Positions 23,937 through 31,064 of a stretch of 38,978 bases of DNA are shown piece after piece. The stretch comes from CAZNNH01 sp964574335 (GTDB lineage Bacteria > Acidobacteriota > Vicinamibacteria > Fen-336), in assembly GCA_964574335.1 (NCBI GenBank), contig CAZNNH010000043.1:1-38978 (forward strand), written 5' to 3'. The notes beneath the pieces were generated by a model. It was not told where the DNA came from, ran no database searches, and saw nothing but the letters and a program-made list of their open reading frames with translations. Made by a program: the position numbers and the translations under genes. Position 1 is the first letter of the stretch. Every line of letters begins with the position of its first letter.

Positions 23937-24706
23937 CCCGGACCGCCGACTACACGCAGGACGAGATGATGACGGTGTCGGCGGCGCGGCTGCTGTGGGA
24001 CGGCTGCGTCTGCTTCGTGGGCATCGGCCTCCCCTCGGCCGCCGCCAACCTGGCCCGGCACACCCACGCCCCGAACACGGTGCTGATCTACGAGTCCGGC
24101 ACCATCGGCGCCCGGCCGCGGGTGCTGCCGCTGTCGATCGGCGACCCGGAGCTGGCCGAGACCGCCGACACGGTGGTGCCGCTCCCCGAGATCTTCGCCT
24201 ACTGGCTGCAGGGGGGCCGGATCGACGTCGGCTTCCTGGGCGCGGCCCAGATCGACCGTTTCTCCAACCTCAACAGCACCGTGATCGGCGACTACCGGCA
24301 GCCCAGGACCCGGCTGCCCGGCGCCGGCGGGGCGCCCGAGATCGCCGCCCACGCCCGACAGACGTTCGTGGTGCTCAAGCAGTCGCGGCGCTCGTTCGTC
24401 GAGAAGCTCGACTTCAGGACCAGCGTCGGCTTCCTGGACGGGCACGGCGCCCGCGCCCGGAGTGGCGCCCCGGGCGCCGGCCCGCAGGTGGTGATCACCG
24501 ACCACGGCGTGATGAAGCCGGACCCCGAGACGCAGGAGCTGCTGCTCGTGGCACTCTATGAGGGGGGGACGGTCGAGGCCGCCCGTCAAGCCACCGGCTG
24601 GCCGCTCCGGGCCGCCGAGGAGGTGGGCCGAGTCGAGCCCCCGACGGACGACGAGCTCCGAGTCCTGAGGGACCTCCACGAGCGGACCCGCCGGGCCCAC
24701 CGCTGA
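23933..24706 (+). CDS. Family I CoA-transferase, subunit B (glutaconate-type)
   Basis: A 257-residue catalytic subunit. The active-site Glu, which forms the glutamyl-CoA intermediate, sits in LIYESGTIGARP, matching the VESG motif of glutaconate CoA-transferase B. The opening ADYTQDEMMTVSAARLL, and later FLGAAQIDRFSNLNSTVIGD and TRLPGAGGAPEIA, follow the same family. It works with the subunit A encoded directly upstream. In a lysine route it could load CoA onto glutarate or a related acid to enter beta-oxidation. A 34-bp gap then separates it from the GabT-like gene, still on the same strand. Confidence 0.9.
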   Translation: MTRTADYTQDEMMTVSAARLLWDGCVCFVGIGLPSAAANLARHTHAPNTVLIYESGTIGARPRVLPLSIGDPELAETADTVVPLPEIFAYWLQGGRIDVGFLGAAQIDRFSNLNSTVIGDYRQPRTRLPGAGGAPEIAAHARQTFVVLKQSRRSFVEKLDFRTSVGFLDGHGARARSGAPGAGPQVVITDHGVMKPDPETQELLLVALYEGGTVEAARQATGWPLRAAEEVGRVEPPTDDELRVLRDLHERTRRAHR

Positions 24707-24740
24707 CGGTCTGCCACCTTTCCTTTCTTGGGAGATGCCG

Positions 24741-26081
24741 ATGAAGAACCCACACATCCTGACCGAGCTGCCCGGGCCCAAGGCCCGCGCCATCCTGGAG
24801 CGGGACGCCAAGGTGGTGTCGCCCTCGTACCCGCGCGGCTACCCGTTCGTGATGTCGCACGGCAAGGGGGCGGAGGTCTGGGACGTGGACGGCAACCGCT
24901 TCCTGGACTTCGCCGCCGGGATCGCGGTCTGCTCCACCGGCCACGCCCACCCCGAGGTGGTGCAGGCGGTCAAGGACGCCGCCGATCGTTTCCTGCACAT
25001 CAGCTCGGACTACTGGCACGAGGGCCAGGTGCGGCTGGGCGAGCGGATCGCCGAGCTGTGGCCGGGGCCGGAGCCGGTGATGAGCTTCTTCGCCCAGTCC
25101 GGGACCGAGAGCGTGGAGGGGGCGCTGAAGCTGGCCCGCAACGTCACCGGGCGGGGCCGCTTCATCGGCTTCTTGGGCGGCTTCCACGGCCGGACCATGG
25201 GGTCGCTGTCCTTCACCTCGAGCAAGTACACCCAGCAGAAGGGGTTCTTTCCCACCATGCCCGGGGTCACCCACGTCCCCTATCCCAACAGCTACCGGCC
25301 GCTCTTCGCCGGCAACGACCAGGGCCGGGCGGTCCTCGACTACATCGAGCACGTGCTGTTCCCGGCCAACCTGCCGCCGAGCGAGGTGGCGGCGGTGCTG
25401 GTGGAGCCGATCCAGGGCGAAGGCGGATACATCGTCCCCCCGGACGGCTTCCTGGCCGGGCTGCGGGCCCTGTGCGATCGGCACGGGATCCTGCTGATCT
25501 TCGACGAGGTCCAGTGCGGGGTCGGACGCACCGGGCGGATGTTCGCGGCCGAGCACTGGGGGGTGGTCCCCGACATCACCACGCTGGCCAAGGGGCTCGG
25601 CTCCGGCCTGCCGATCGGGCTGGTGGTGGCCAAGGCCGGGGTGATGCAGAAGTGGGCCAGGGGCTCGCACGGCAACACCTACGGCGGGAACCCGATCTGC
25701 TGCGCCGCCGCCCTGGCCACCCTGGACCTGGTCGGGCGCGAGTACGCCAAAAACGCGGCGGAGGTGGGCGAGCACTTCATCCACCGGCTGCGGGAGCTGC
25801 AGGCGCGCCACGAGGTGATCGGCCAGGTGCGGGGCCGGGGGCTGATGATCGGCATGGAGCTGGTCAACGACCGCGAGTCGAAGGGCCCGGCCCGCGAGCT
25901 GTGCGAGGCGGTGGTGGACGGCGCCTTCTACAACGGCCTGATCCTGCTCTCGTGTGGCGTGAGCACGGTCCGCTTCATGCCGCCGCTCTCGGTCAGCCGG
26001 GAGGAGGTCGACGAGGCGATGGGGCTCCTGGAGCAGAGCCTGGTGGAGGCGATTCAAGGCAAGGGGAAGGGCGGCCGCTGA
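24741..26081 (+). CDS. 4-aminobutyrate/5-aminovalerate-type class III aminotransferase
   Basis: A 446-residue PLP enzyme of the GabT/ArgD branch. Motifs: WDVDGNRFLDFAAGIAVCSTGH, FAQSGTESVEGALKLARN, GGFHGRTMGSLSFTSSK, VEPIQGEGGYIVPP, FDEVQCGVGRTGRMFA, and the Schiff-base Lys in ITTLAKGLGSGLPIG. GabT-like enzymes move a terminal amino group to 2-oxoglutarate; acceptable donors would be 4-aminobutyrate, 5-aminovalerate, ornithine or lysine. It is the second class III aminotransferase of the operon, so two different nitrogens may be removed. The ATG at 24741 lies 6 bases after GGGAG; the ATG two codons earlier abuts the ribosome site. Reaction class sure, substrate not. Confidence 0.92.
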   Translation: MKNPHILTELPGPKARAILERDAKVVSPSYPRGYPFVMSHGKGAEVWDVDGNRFLDFAAGIAVCSTGHAHPEVVQAVKDAADRFLHISSDYWHEGQVRLGERIAELWPGPEPVMSFFAQSGTESVEGALKLARNVTGRGRFIGFLGGFHGRTMGSLSFTSSKYTQQKGFFPTMPGVTHVPYPNSYRPLFAGNDQGRAVLDYIEHVLFPANLPPSEVAAVLVEPIQGEGGYIVPPDGFLAGLRALCDRHGILLIFDEVQCGVGRTGRMFAAEHWGVVPDITTLAKGLGSGLPIGLVVAKAGVMQKWARGSHGNTYGGNPICCAAALATLDLVGREYAKNAAEVGEHFIHRLRELQARHEVIGQVRGRGLMIGMELVNDRESKGPARELCEAVVDGAFYNGLILLSCGVSTVRFMPPLSVSREEVDEAMGLLEQSLVEAIQGKGKGGR

Positions 26082-26110
26082 GGGGCGGCCGGGTCGCAGG
26101 AGGTGGAAGG

Positions 26111-27271
26111 GTGCCTGTTCGCTACGTGATCCTGGGGGCCGGCCGGCAGGGGACGGCCGCCGCCTACGACCTGGCGCGGTTCGGCGGTGCCGAGCGCGTG
26201 GTCCTGGCCGACGCGCGGCTCACGGCGGCTCGGCAGGCGGCCGAGCGCGTGAACCGGCTGCTGGAGCGCGAGGTGGCCGAGGCCACCCGCATCGACGCCG
26301 CCGACCCGGCCTCGCTGCGGGCGGTGCTGGCCAGCGCCGGCGCGGCCCTGAGCGCCGTCCCCTACTTCTTCAACCTGGGCATCACCGAGGCCTGCATCGC
26401 GGCGGGGACCCACCTGTGCGACCTGGGCGGCAACACCGAGGTGGTCTTCTCGCAGCTCGAGCGCGACGCGGCGGCCCGGAAGTCCGGCGTCAGCGTGGTG
26501 CCCGATTGCGGGATGGGCCCCGGCCTGATCAACCACATGGGCGTCTACGTCATGGAGCTGCTCGACGAGGCGCGCGAGGTCTACCTGTACGACGGCGGGC
26601 TGCCCCAGGACCCCCGCCAGCCCTGGCGCTACCAGCTCACCTTTCACGTCAACGGCCTCACCAACGAGTACGACGGCGCGGCCACGTTCATCCGCGACGG
26701 CAAGCTGGTGCAGGTGCCCACCTTCACCGACCTGGAGGACGTCGACTTCCCGCCGCTCGGCCGGCTCGAGGCGTTCGTGATCTCGGGCTCCATGTCGACC
26801 ACGCCGCACAGCCACCTCGGGCGTCTGGAGCGCTACGAGAACAAGGTGCTGCGCTACCCCGGCCACTTCGCCACCTTCGAGGCCTACAAGCGCCTGGGTC
26901 TGTTCTCGGAGGAGCCGGTCGCGGTGGAGGGGACGAGGGTGGCGCCGCGGCAGCTTTTCCACGCGCTGCTGGAGCCGAAGATCACGGCCTCCCAGATCCG
27001 CGACGTCTGCGTGATGCGGGCGGTGGGCGTGGGCTCGAAGGGCGGCCGTCCCGCCCGGGTGACGGTGGACCTGATCGATCGCTACGACCCGGCCACCGGC
27101 TTCACAGGCATGGAGCGGCTGACCGGCTGGCACGCCGCCATCGTGCTGGCGCGACAGGCCGACGGGCGGATCCCGCCCGGCGCCCACCGCATGGAGCAGG
27201 CGGTGGGGGGCGGCGAGGTGATGGGCGAGCTGGAGCGTCGCGGGATCTCACATACGGTGAGCTGGGAGTAG
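26111..27271 (+). CDS. Lysine 6-dehydrogenase-like protein (saccharopine dehydrogenase family)
   Basis: A 386-residue oxidoreductase. The N-terminal Rossmann fold starts YVILGAGRQGTAAAYDLARF (GxGxxG). The middle carries DLGGNTEVV, VVPDCGMGPGLINHMGVY, LGRLEAFVISGSMSTTPHS and VLRYPGHFATFEAY. This order and wording follow L-lysine 6-dehydrogenase (family members have IPDLGVAPGMIN, GPLEAFHTSGGTST and IRYRGHAEKF), which deaminates the lysine side chain to 2-aminoadipate 6-semialdehyde. That product would suit the semialdehyde dehydrogenase upstream. The GTG start has AGGAGGT 6 bases before it. The last 13 codons lie in a 40-bp sequence found again at 28991-29030. Alternative: a carboxynorspermidine-type dehydrogenase of the same superfamily. 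Confidence 0.82.
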   Translation: MPVRYVILGAGRQGTAAAYDLARFGGAERVVLADARLTAARQAAERVNRLLEREVAEATRIDAADPASLRAVLASAGAALSAVPYFFNLGITEACIAAGTHLCDLGGNTEVVFSQLERDAAARKSGVSVVPDCGMGPGLINHMGVYVMELLDEAREVYLYDGGLPQDPRQPWRYQLTFHVNGLTNEYDGAATFIRDGKLVQVPTFTDLEDVDFPPLGRLEAFVISGSMSTTPHSHLGRLERYENKVLRYPGHFATFEAYKRLGLFSEEPVAVEGTRVAPRQLFHALLEPKITASQIRDVCVMRAVGVGSKGGRPARVTVDLIDRYDPATGFTGMERLTGWHAAIVLARQADGRIPPGAHRMEQAVGGGEVMGELERRGISHTVSWE

Positions 27272-27274
27272 GGC
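27235..27274 (+). repeat. Direct repeat, copy A, at the dehydrogenase 3' end
   Basis: Matches 28991-29030 at 35 of 40 positions by eye. The core CTCACATACGGTGAG is identical in both and is itself an inverted repeat (CTCAC/GTGAG around ATACG). Copy A covers the last 13 codons and stop of the lysine dehydrogenase-like gene. The arrangement resembles a recombinase attachment site. Confidence 0.65.
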
Positions 27275-27292
27275 CCGAGCGCCCGAGGGCCC
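27271..27292. terminator. Possible hairpin between convergent genes
   Basis: GGGCCC (27271-27276) and GGGCCC (27287-27292) can pair across a 10-base loop, in the 23-bp gap between stop codons at 27271 and 27295. The stem is short and there is no U-run. Confidence 0.3.
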
Positions 27293-27294
27293 GA

Positions 27295-28017
27295 TCAGCC
27301 CTCGGAGCGAGACTGCTTCAGCTTCTCCAGGCAGTCGAAGCGCTGGTAGTTCTCCTGGTTCTCGGTGAAGCAGCGCAGCGCCTCGGGGTCGCCCTTCCAG
27401 TCCTGGTAGCACTGCAGGTCCCCGGCCTTGGAGCACTCAGGGACCAGGGTGCAGCCGCAGTCCTCGGGGGTCGGGCCGCAGCGTCCTTCCAGGAAGTCGC
27501 TCTGGGCCTGGCTACCGGCCTGGCAGGCGAAGCGGACGCCGCCACCGAAGCACGGGCCGACGGAGACACCCTGGAACAGCAGGTCCTTGCGGGCGGAGCA
27601 CTCGCGGGAGGCGCGTGCGGCCTTGCACTCCGCCGGCTCGGTCTTCCCGGACAGGCCGAACTCGGGTTCCCCGAACGAGGCGCAGTCGACCATCTCCGAG
27701 TTGCCGATGCGCCAGTCGCACCCCTCCGTGGTCCCCTTGCGGCAGCAGATGCTGGCGCGGATGAACCTTCGGCAGCCGCAACGCTGGGCCACCACCAGGT
27801 CGTAGTCCCAGCAGGTGCCCACCGGCTCGAGGTACTTCTGCCCTCCGAGCTCGTTGGTCGCCCGCTCGCCTCCCTGGAAAGAGCACTCGAGCACCTTCTC
27901 CTTGGAGGGATCGGCATCCCAGCTCTGCCGGCACTGGGCGATGGACGGTGCGCCGCTGCCGCCACAACCGAGCTGAGAGAGCGTCCACGCTGCCGCGACC
28001 AGAAACCGAGTTCTCAT
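27295..28017 (-). CDS. Cys-rich putative lipoprotein of unknown function
   Basis: A 240-residue protein that I cannot assign to a family. An N-terminal hydrophobic segment (FLVAAAWTLSQLGC) ends in a possible, non-canonical lipobox with Cys18, followed by GGSG. The mature part has 20 further Cys residues in spaced patterns (CGC, SICC, CGC, PEC), enough for ten disulfide bonds, so it is probably a compact extracytoplasmic protein. Many Lys, Glu and Gln residues lie between. The ATG at 28017 has AGGAGG 5 bases upstream, and a TATCAT (28057-28052) with no good -35 precedes it. It sits between the two direct-repeat copies, next to decayed genes, so it may have arrived with them. Confidence 0.7.
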   Translation of the reverse strand: MRTRFLVAAAWTLSQLGCGGSGAPSIAQCRQSWDADPSKEKVLECSFQGGERATNELGGQKYLEPVGTCWDYDLVVAQRCGCRRFIRASICCRKGTTEGCDWRIGNSEMVDCASFGEPEFGLSGKTEPAECKAARASRECSARKDLLFQGVSVGPCFGGGVRFACQAGSQAQSDFLEGRCGPTPEDCGCTLVPECSKAGDLQCYQDWKGDPEALRCFTENQENYQRFDCLEKLKQSRSEG

Positions 28018-28072
28018 CAAGCCTCCTATGTTGGGTCCCGAGGGCCGGCCCATGATACGGCAGGTCGCTCGC

Positions 28073-28264
28073 CTAGCGACCGGCGACGCGCTCCGGGCGC
28101 GGCAGCGCGTCTTGCAGACGCGCTGGGTCGGCGAGGCACCTCGCCGAGAGGGCCCCCTTTCCGCATTGGCGCGGTCCCAGGATGGCCACCGCCGGGAAGC
28201 TGCGGAGCCGCTCGCCGAGGGCCACGACAAAGGCGGCGCGGGGGATCAGCATCGCCAGCTTCAT
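28073..28264 (-). pseudogene. Remnant of an AAA_14/DUF4143-type ATPase
   Basis: The frame reads IPRAAFVVALGERLRSFPAV then AILGPRQCGKGALSA, matching the N-terminus and Walker A region (GPRQCGKTTLA) of ATPases of the DUF4143 group, often encoded in defence or toxin-antitoxin-like islands. The Thr after the Walker Lys is lost. The next residues (LADPARLQDALPRPE) resemble a point roughly 20 residues further on in the family, implying an internal deletion, and a stop follows. About 64 codons remain of some 380-400. A gap of 22 bp separates it from the following gene on the same strand. Confidence 0.6.
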
Positions 28265-28286
28265 CGGCTGGTCGGGGAACGCCGCG

Positions 28287-28754
28287 CTACTCCCAGTTGC
28301 CCACCTGCTTGCACGTCACGCTCTCGATCGCCACCCTGATGACCACAACCGACTCGAGCTGCTTCGGATCGTACGCATTCGCGCCCAGCCTGCCGTAGTG
28401 CTGCATGATCACGTCTAGGCTGTGTCTCTTGTCGTGGGGGTCCGTCACAATCTCGGCAGTGCCGTACCCCACGAGCGAGCGCGCCCTTGCCCCCCACTGA
28501 CACGGCTCCGTGTGCTCGACGATCTCGACCGGGCTCTCGATCTCGAAGCAGACGCGGCCGTGGCGCTTCAGGATGTCGATCTTTCGTCCAACCGCCGCGG
28601 AGTGGATGTGGAGCGCGTTGTCTGCGTAGCCGTAGTTGACGGGCACCACGTACGGCTCGCCGTCTTCCACCATCGCGAGGCGGCAGACCTTGCCACTCGA
28701 GAAGACGCCGAGTATGACGTTCGGATCGCTGACCTGCTTGTCCTTTCTGCGCAT
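28287..28754 (-). CDS. Pyridoxamine 5'-phosphate oxidase-like FMN-binding protein
   Basis: A 155-residue protein with the split-barrel pattern of small PPOX/NimA-like flavoproteins. It shows VCRLAMVEDGEPYVVPVNYGY (the usual opening strands), ALHIHSAAVGRKIDIL (the phosphate-contacting region), VCFEIES, and WGARARSLVGYGTAEIV. Such proteins bind FMN or F420 and reduce small molecules; no substrate can be named. The ATG at 28754 lacks a strong ribosome site. Base composition looks lower in G+C than the flanking catabolic operon, in keeping with the surrounding mobile remnants. It ends WE-stop, as does the dehydrogenase, but the similarity is only about ten bases. Confidence 0.78.
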   Translation of the reverse strand: MRRKDKQVSDPNVILGVFSSGKVCRLAMVEDGEPYVVPVNYGYADNALHIHSAAVGRKIDILKRHGRVCFEIESPVEIVEHTEPCQWGARARSLVGYGTAEIVTDPHDKRHSLDVIMQHYGRLGANAYDPKQLESVVVIRVAIESVTCKQVGNWE

Positions 28755-28829
28755 CAGAAGAACACCGGCCTTCGGCCACCACCGGCCGCGGTCACGGCGG
28801 TCCCGCCCTGTCGCGATCCCGCCCGCTGA

Positions 28830-29028
28830 GCATACGCCCTGCGAGGCTTCTCACGTGACGTCCTGACGCGGCCGGACCGGGCCGAGATCCACCTGCCGGG
28901 TCCGCGGCGCCCCAAGCGCCTCCCCGAGATCCTGGATCCGCAAGAGGTCGAGGCGATCTTCAGGCGCCCCCCCGCAGGTGCCGAGCCCGAACGGCGCGGG
29001 ACCTCACATACGGTGAGGTGGGAATAGG
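28830..29028 (+). pseudogene. Tyrosine recombinase (integrase) fragment
   Basis: In one frame this reads AYALRGFSRDVLTRPDR, then AEIHLPGPRRPKRLPEILD, then PQEVEAIFRRP. That is the hinge between the SAM-like N-terminal domain and the catalytic domain of phage-type integrases (family form: LRFFYREVLGRP...PKRPRRLPEVLSREEVARLF). It has an in-frame stop just upstream and no start. The catalytic Arg/His/Tyr region is absent: after RRPPAGAEPE the frame enters the direct repeat and stops at 29028. So about 50 residues remain of an integrase of some 300, truncated exactly where repeat copy B begins. Confidence 0.7.
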
Positions 29029-29030
29029 GC
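28991..29030 (+). repeat. Direct repeat, copy B, at the integrase fragment
   Basis: The second copy of the 27235-27274 sequence, same orientation, 1.76 kb away, with five mismatches in 40. Here the inverted repeat is extended to CCTCAC-ATACG-GTGAGG. The translated end (RRGTSHTVRWE-stop) mirrors the dehydrogenase C-terminus (RRGISHTVSWE-stop), so copy B is either an attachment site or the remnant tail of a dehydrogenase paralogue. Confidence 0.65.
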
Positions 29031-29034
29031 GGCA

Positions 29035-29469
29035 TCACGTCGTGGCGCCTGGGCTGGCGTCCGGCGGAGTGGGGCAGTCCTGCGTGCGCATCAGACGCCG
29101 GTATGCGAACGCCCCGCGGGCGCCGTTGCCGAAGGCAAGGAGGAGAACGAGGGCGACGATACCACCGGTCTGCCTGGTCTGGGTGAACATGACGATCCGC
29201 TCCAGCAGGAAGAGCAGCAGGCCCGCAACCGCGGCGGTTCGCGAGACCTTGTAGATGCCCCAAGCGATGGAGAAGAAGAGGACCGCGTCACAGAGGGCCC
29301 ACGCGTCGACGCCAAGAAACCCCAAGGGCGCCAGGATGGCGGTCACGCCACCCACGATGATGGCTGCCCACATCCCCTGCCTGCTGGCGTCCTTGGCCGA
29401 CACCACGTCGTCGACATCCGGCCATAGCGCGCGCCACCTGCTCGGCTTCTCGGTGACCGATTCGAACAC
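29035..29469 (-). CDS. Small membrane protein of unknown function
   Basis: A 144-residue protein with four predicted membrane segments: about 33-52 (MWAAIIVGGVTAILAPLGF), 56-75 (WALCDAVLFFSIAWGIY), 79-95 (AAVAGLLLFLLERIVMF) and 102-118 (GIVALVLLLAFGNGARG). I recognise no family; the fold resembles small four-helix membrane proteins found beside mobile DNA. The GTG at 29469 lies 3 bases after AGGAAGGGGGG. It begins 28 bp after the next membrane protein gene on the same strand, so the pair may be co-transcribed. It ends 5 bp from direct repeat copy B. Confidence 0.6.
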   Translation of the reverse strand: MFESVTEKPSRWRALWPDVDDVVSAKDASRQGMWAAIIVGGVTAILAPLGFLGVDAWALCDAVLFFSIAWGIYKVSRTAAVAGLLLFLLERIVMFTQTRQTGGIVALVLLLAFGNGARGAFAYRRLMRTQDCPTPPDASPGATT

Positions 29470-29497
29470 TTGCCCCCCTTCCTGGCCCGATCAGATC

Positions 29498-29929
29498 TCA
29501 CGCACCTCTCCGCGAGAGCCTTTCACGAAGGCGCGAGGATGCATGAGCAGTCCCCGACGCGATGGCCGCCAGGGCCACCACCGCGACGAGGAGCCACACC
29601 CAGAGGGCATGAAGGACCCAGAAGCCCGGCGAGTGGATGATGTACCGGGTGACCCAGTACGCCAACGGACCCAACATCGCCAGGGCGGCGACGGCCCGCA
29701 TCCAGACACGCCCCGGACGCTGGAGCGTCAACGCCCCAGCGGCAACCAGGGCCTCGAGAAGAGCCGCCAGCGCGGTGAGCCCGACAAGGCCGGAGGGGTG
29801 TTGCCACTGGAGACGGAGCGGGTCCCTGAGGGAACGATAGTAGTGGTCCCGATTGAGGCTGTCGGTGACGATCGTTGCAGCAGCAACGACGCCGGAGCCG
29901 AGAATGACGAGCCGAGCCATGCGACGCAT
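29498..29929 (-). CDS. Small membrane protein of unknown function
   Basis: A 143-residue protein with four hydrophobic segments at about 5-22 (ARLVILGSGVVAAATIV), 48-68, 78-98 and 103-125 (PGFWVLHALWVWLLVAVVAL). The loop after the first segment contains a Tyr/Arg/His-rich stretch (RDHYYRSLRDPLRLQWQHP). No family recognised. The ATG at 29929 has no good ribosome site; an ATG three codons later is an equal alternative. It lies between an integrase fragment and an IS91-family fragment, both on the opposite strand, so it may be cargo or an insertion into that element. Being open through 143 codons with sensible membrane topology makes it likely real. Confidence 0.5.
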   Translation of the reverse strand: MRRMARLVILGSGVVAAATIVTDSLNRDHYYRSLRDPLRLQWQHPSGLVGLTALAALLEALVAAGALTLQRPGRVWMRAVAALAMLGPLAYWVTRYIIHSPGFWVLHALWVWLLVAVVALAAIASGTAHASSRLRERLSRRGA

Positions 29930-30109
29930 GAACAGCTACTGTAGCACCAGGTCCGGCGACGTTGCGGATCACCGGCAAGACGCGAAGGATGGTGCGGGCC
30001 CCACGGCCTGCGCCGGCGGCTTCGGCATCGAATGGCCTGCCAGGCGGCTGCTCAACCGCCTCAGTGAGTGTGAAACCAGTTCTTGTGCAGGCAGAAGGCG
30101 GCGAAGAGG

Positions 30110-30412
30110 CCGAGCGGCCAGACCGTCGTCTTCCGCTGGCGCGACCGTGCCCACGGCAACCGTCAGAAGCTTCTCCGTCTCGACGCACAGACCTTGTGCC
30201 GGCGCTTTCTCCAGCACGTGCTTCCCTCCGGCTTCGTCCGCATCCGGCGCTACGGGTTGCTCAGCAACCGCATCCGCGAGGGCGCCATCCAGCGTTGCCG
30301 GGAGCTGCTCGACGCCGATCCGCCTCCGCCGCCCACCCCGGAGTCCCGCGCAGCCGCAGCATGCGCGCCCAAGTGCCCGCGCCGGATCGTGCTAGGGGAG
30401 ATGGGTGCAGGC
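30110..30412 (+). pseudogene. IS91-family transposase C-terminal fragment
   Basis: The frame contains VVFRWRDRAHGNRQKL, LDAQTLCRRFLQHVLPSG, FVRIRRYGLLSNRIREG and QRCRELLDAD, then a Cys pair (CAPKC). These are the closing motifs of IS91/IS801-type rolling-circle transposases (family form: FRWKDY...F..RFLLHVLPKGFVRIRHYGFLANR). The N-terminal two thirds, including the HUH and paired Tyr motifs, is missing. Stretches 29930-30109 upstream and 30413-30941 downstream contain no gene I can support. An integrase fragment in the same orientation lies 1.1 kb upstream, the order seen in some IS91-group elements. Confidence 0.75.
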
Positions 30413-30608
30413 TGTAGGGACAGAGATCTCGCTACGTATCCGGATAAGGGTGGCGACGGGCGCGAGTCTCGCGTCAAGGGTCGAGGCCGGCTCCTGACGC
30501 CTCGTGGTCCGAGGTCCACGGGTGTGAGTGTAGACCATCGTGGTCGAGACGTCGCGGCAACGATTCCGAATCGGGCGGGTGTTGGCAGGCGCCGCAGATC
30601 ACCGTTCA

Positions 30609-30649
30609 GAAACCGCAGTTCGCGGCCCGAAAACGGCAGCTCACGGCCC
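30609..30649 (+). repeat. Degenerate two-unit tandem repeat in non-coding DNA
   Basis: GAAACCGCAGTTCGCGGCCC (30609-30628) is followed by a 21-base unit of the same form (30629-30649), with a weaker third trace after it. It lies in the 0.5-kb non-coding stretch between the transposase fragment and the tRNA. Function unknown; it might mark an element end. Confidence 0.35.
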
Positions 30650-30941
30650 AGAATCGCCATCGTCAACTGTGCCACTGGAGCCGGGAGACCCTTGCCGGCC
30701 TGAGCCCACAAACGCGAGGCCGGCTGGAAGCAATCGAGGGCATCACGGTCGCCGTCTTCACGGTCGAGTCCCTACTGCGCGTGCCGGTTGCTCGTCGACT
30801 TCTTGCGGTCGGTCCGTGCCCTGGGACTCCTGCATGTGCTCCGGACGCTGAAGCTGCCCGGATACAGCAGGGCGGGCGCCGGCTCGTCAGGAGACGGGGG
30901 GGGGAGAGGGACGGGGTCCGGGTCTGGCTGAGTCCATCTTG

Positions 30942-31018
30942 TGGTACGCCCGGTAGGGTTCGAACCTACAACCTTCGGCTCCGGAGGCCGACGCTCTATC
31001 CAGTTGAGCTACGGGCGC
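30942..31018 (-). tRNA. tRNA-Arg (anticodon CCG)
   Basis: Read on the minus strand: acceptor GCGCCCG pairs with CGGGCGU (a G-U at the top), D-arm GCUC/GAGC, anticodon stem UCGGC/GCCGA with loop CUCCGGA giving anticodon CCG, variable AGGUU, and T-arm GUAGG-UUCGAAC-CCUAC. Discriminator A and an encoded CCA close it. It decodes CGG, a common Arg codon at this G+C. Its 3' end faces the region of mobile remnants. Confidence 0.95.
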
Positions 31019-31035
31019 GCGGACGACGAGGGGAC

Positions 31036-31064
31036 ATGATAGCACCGGGGAGCGTTCTTGACAC
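31036..31064 (-). promoter_or_regulatory. Probable promoter of tRNA-Arg
   Basis: On the minus strand GTGTCA (31064-31059) and TATCAT (31041-31036) are 17 bp apart, with the -10 box 17 bp before the tRNA 5' end at 31018. Its -35 box overlaps the -35 box of the divergent promoter on the plus strand. Confidence 0.5.

Noticed and set aside
28281..28300. A third copy of the 27235/28991 repeat at the end of the PPOX-like gene
   Set aside because: Only CTGGGAGTAG matches, in inverse orientation and without the CTCACATACGGTGAG core; ten bases at a WE-stop codon end are explained by chance.
30422..30941. Protein-coding gene between the transposase fragment and the tRNA
   Set aside because: Several short frames exist, but none has a ribosome site, a recognisable motif or credible composition; I treat the stretch as non-coding.
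30942..30970. tRNA-Arg 3' end as an attachment site duplicated elsewhere in the window
   Set aside because: I looked for the T-arm and acceptor sequence in the 27-31 kb region and saw no second copy.
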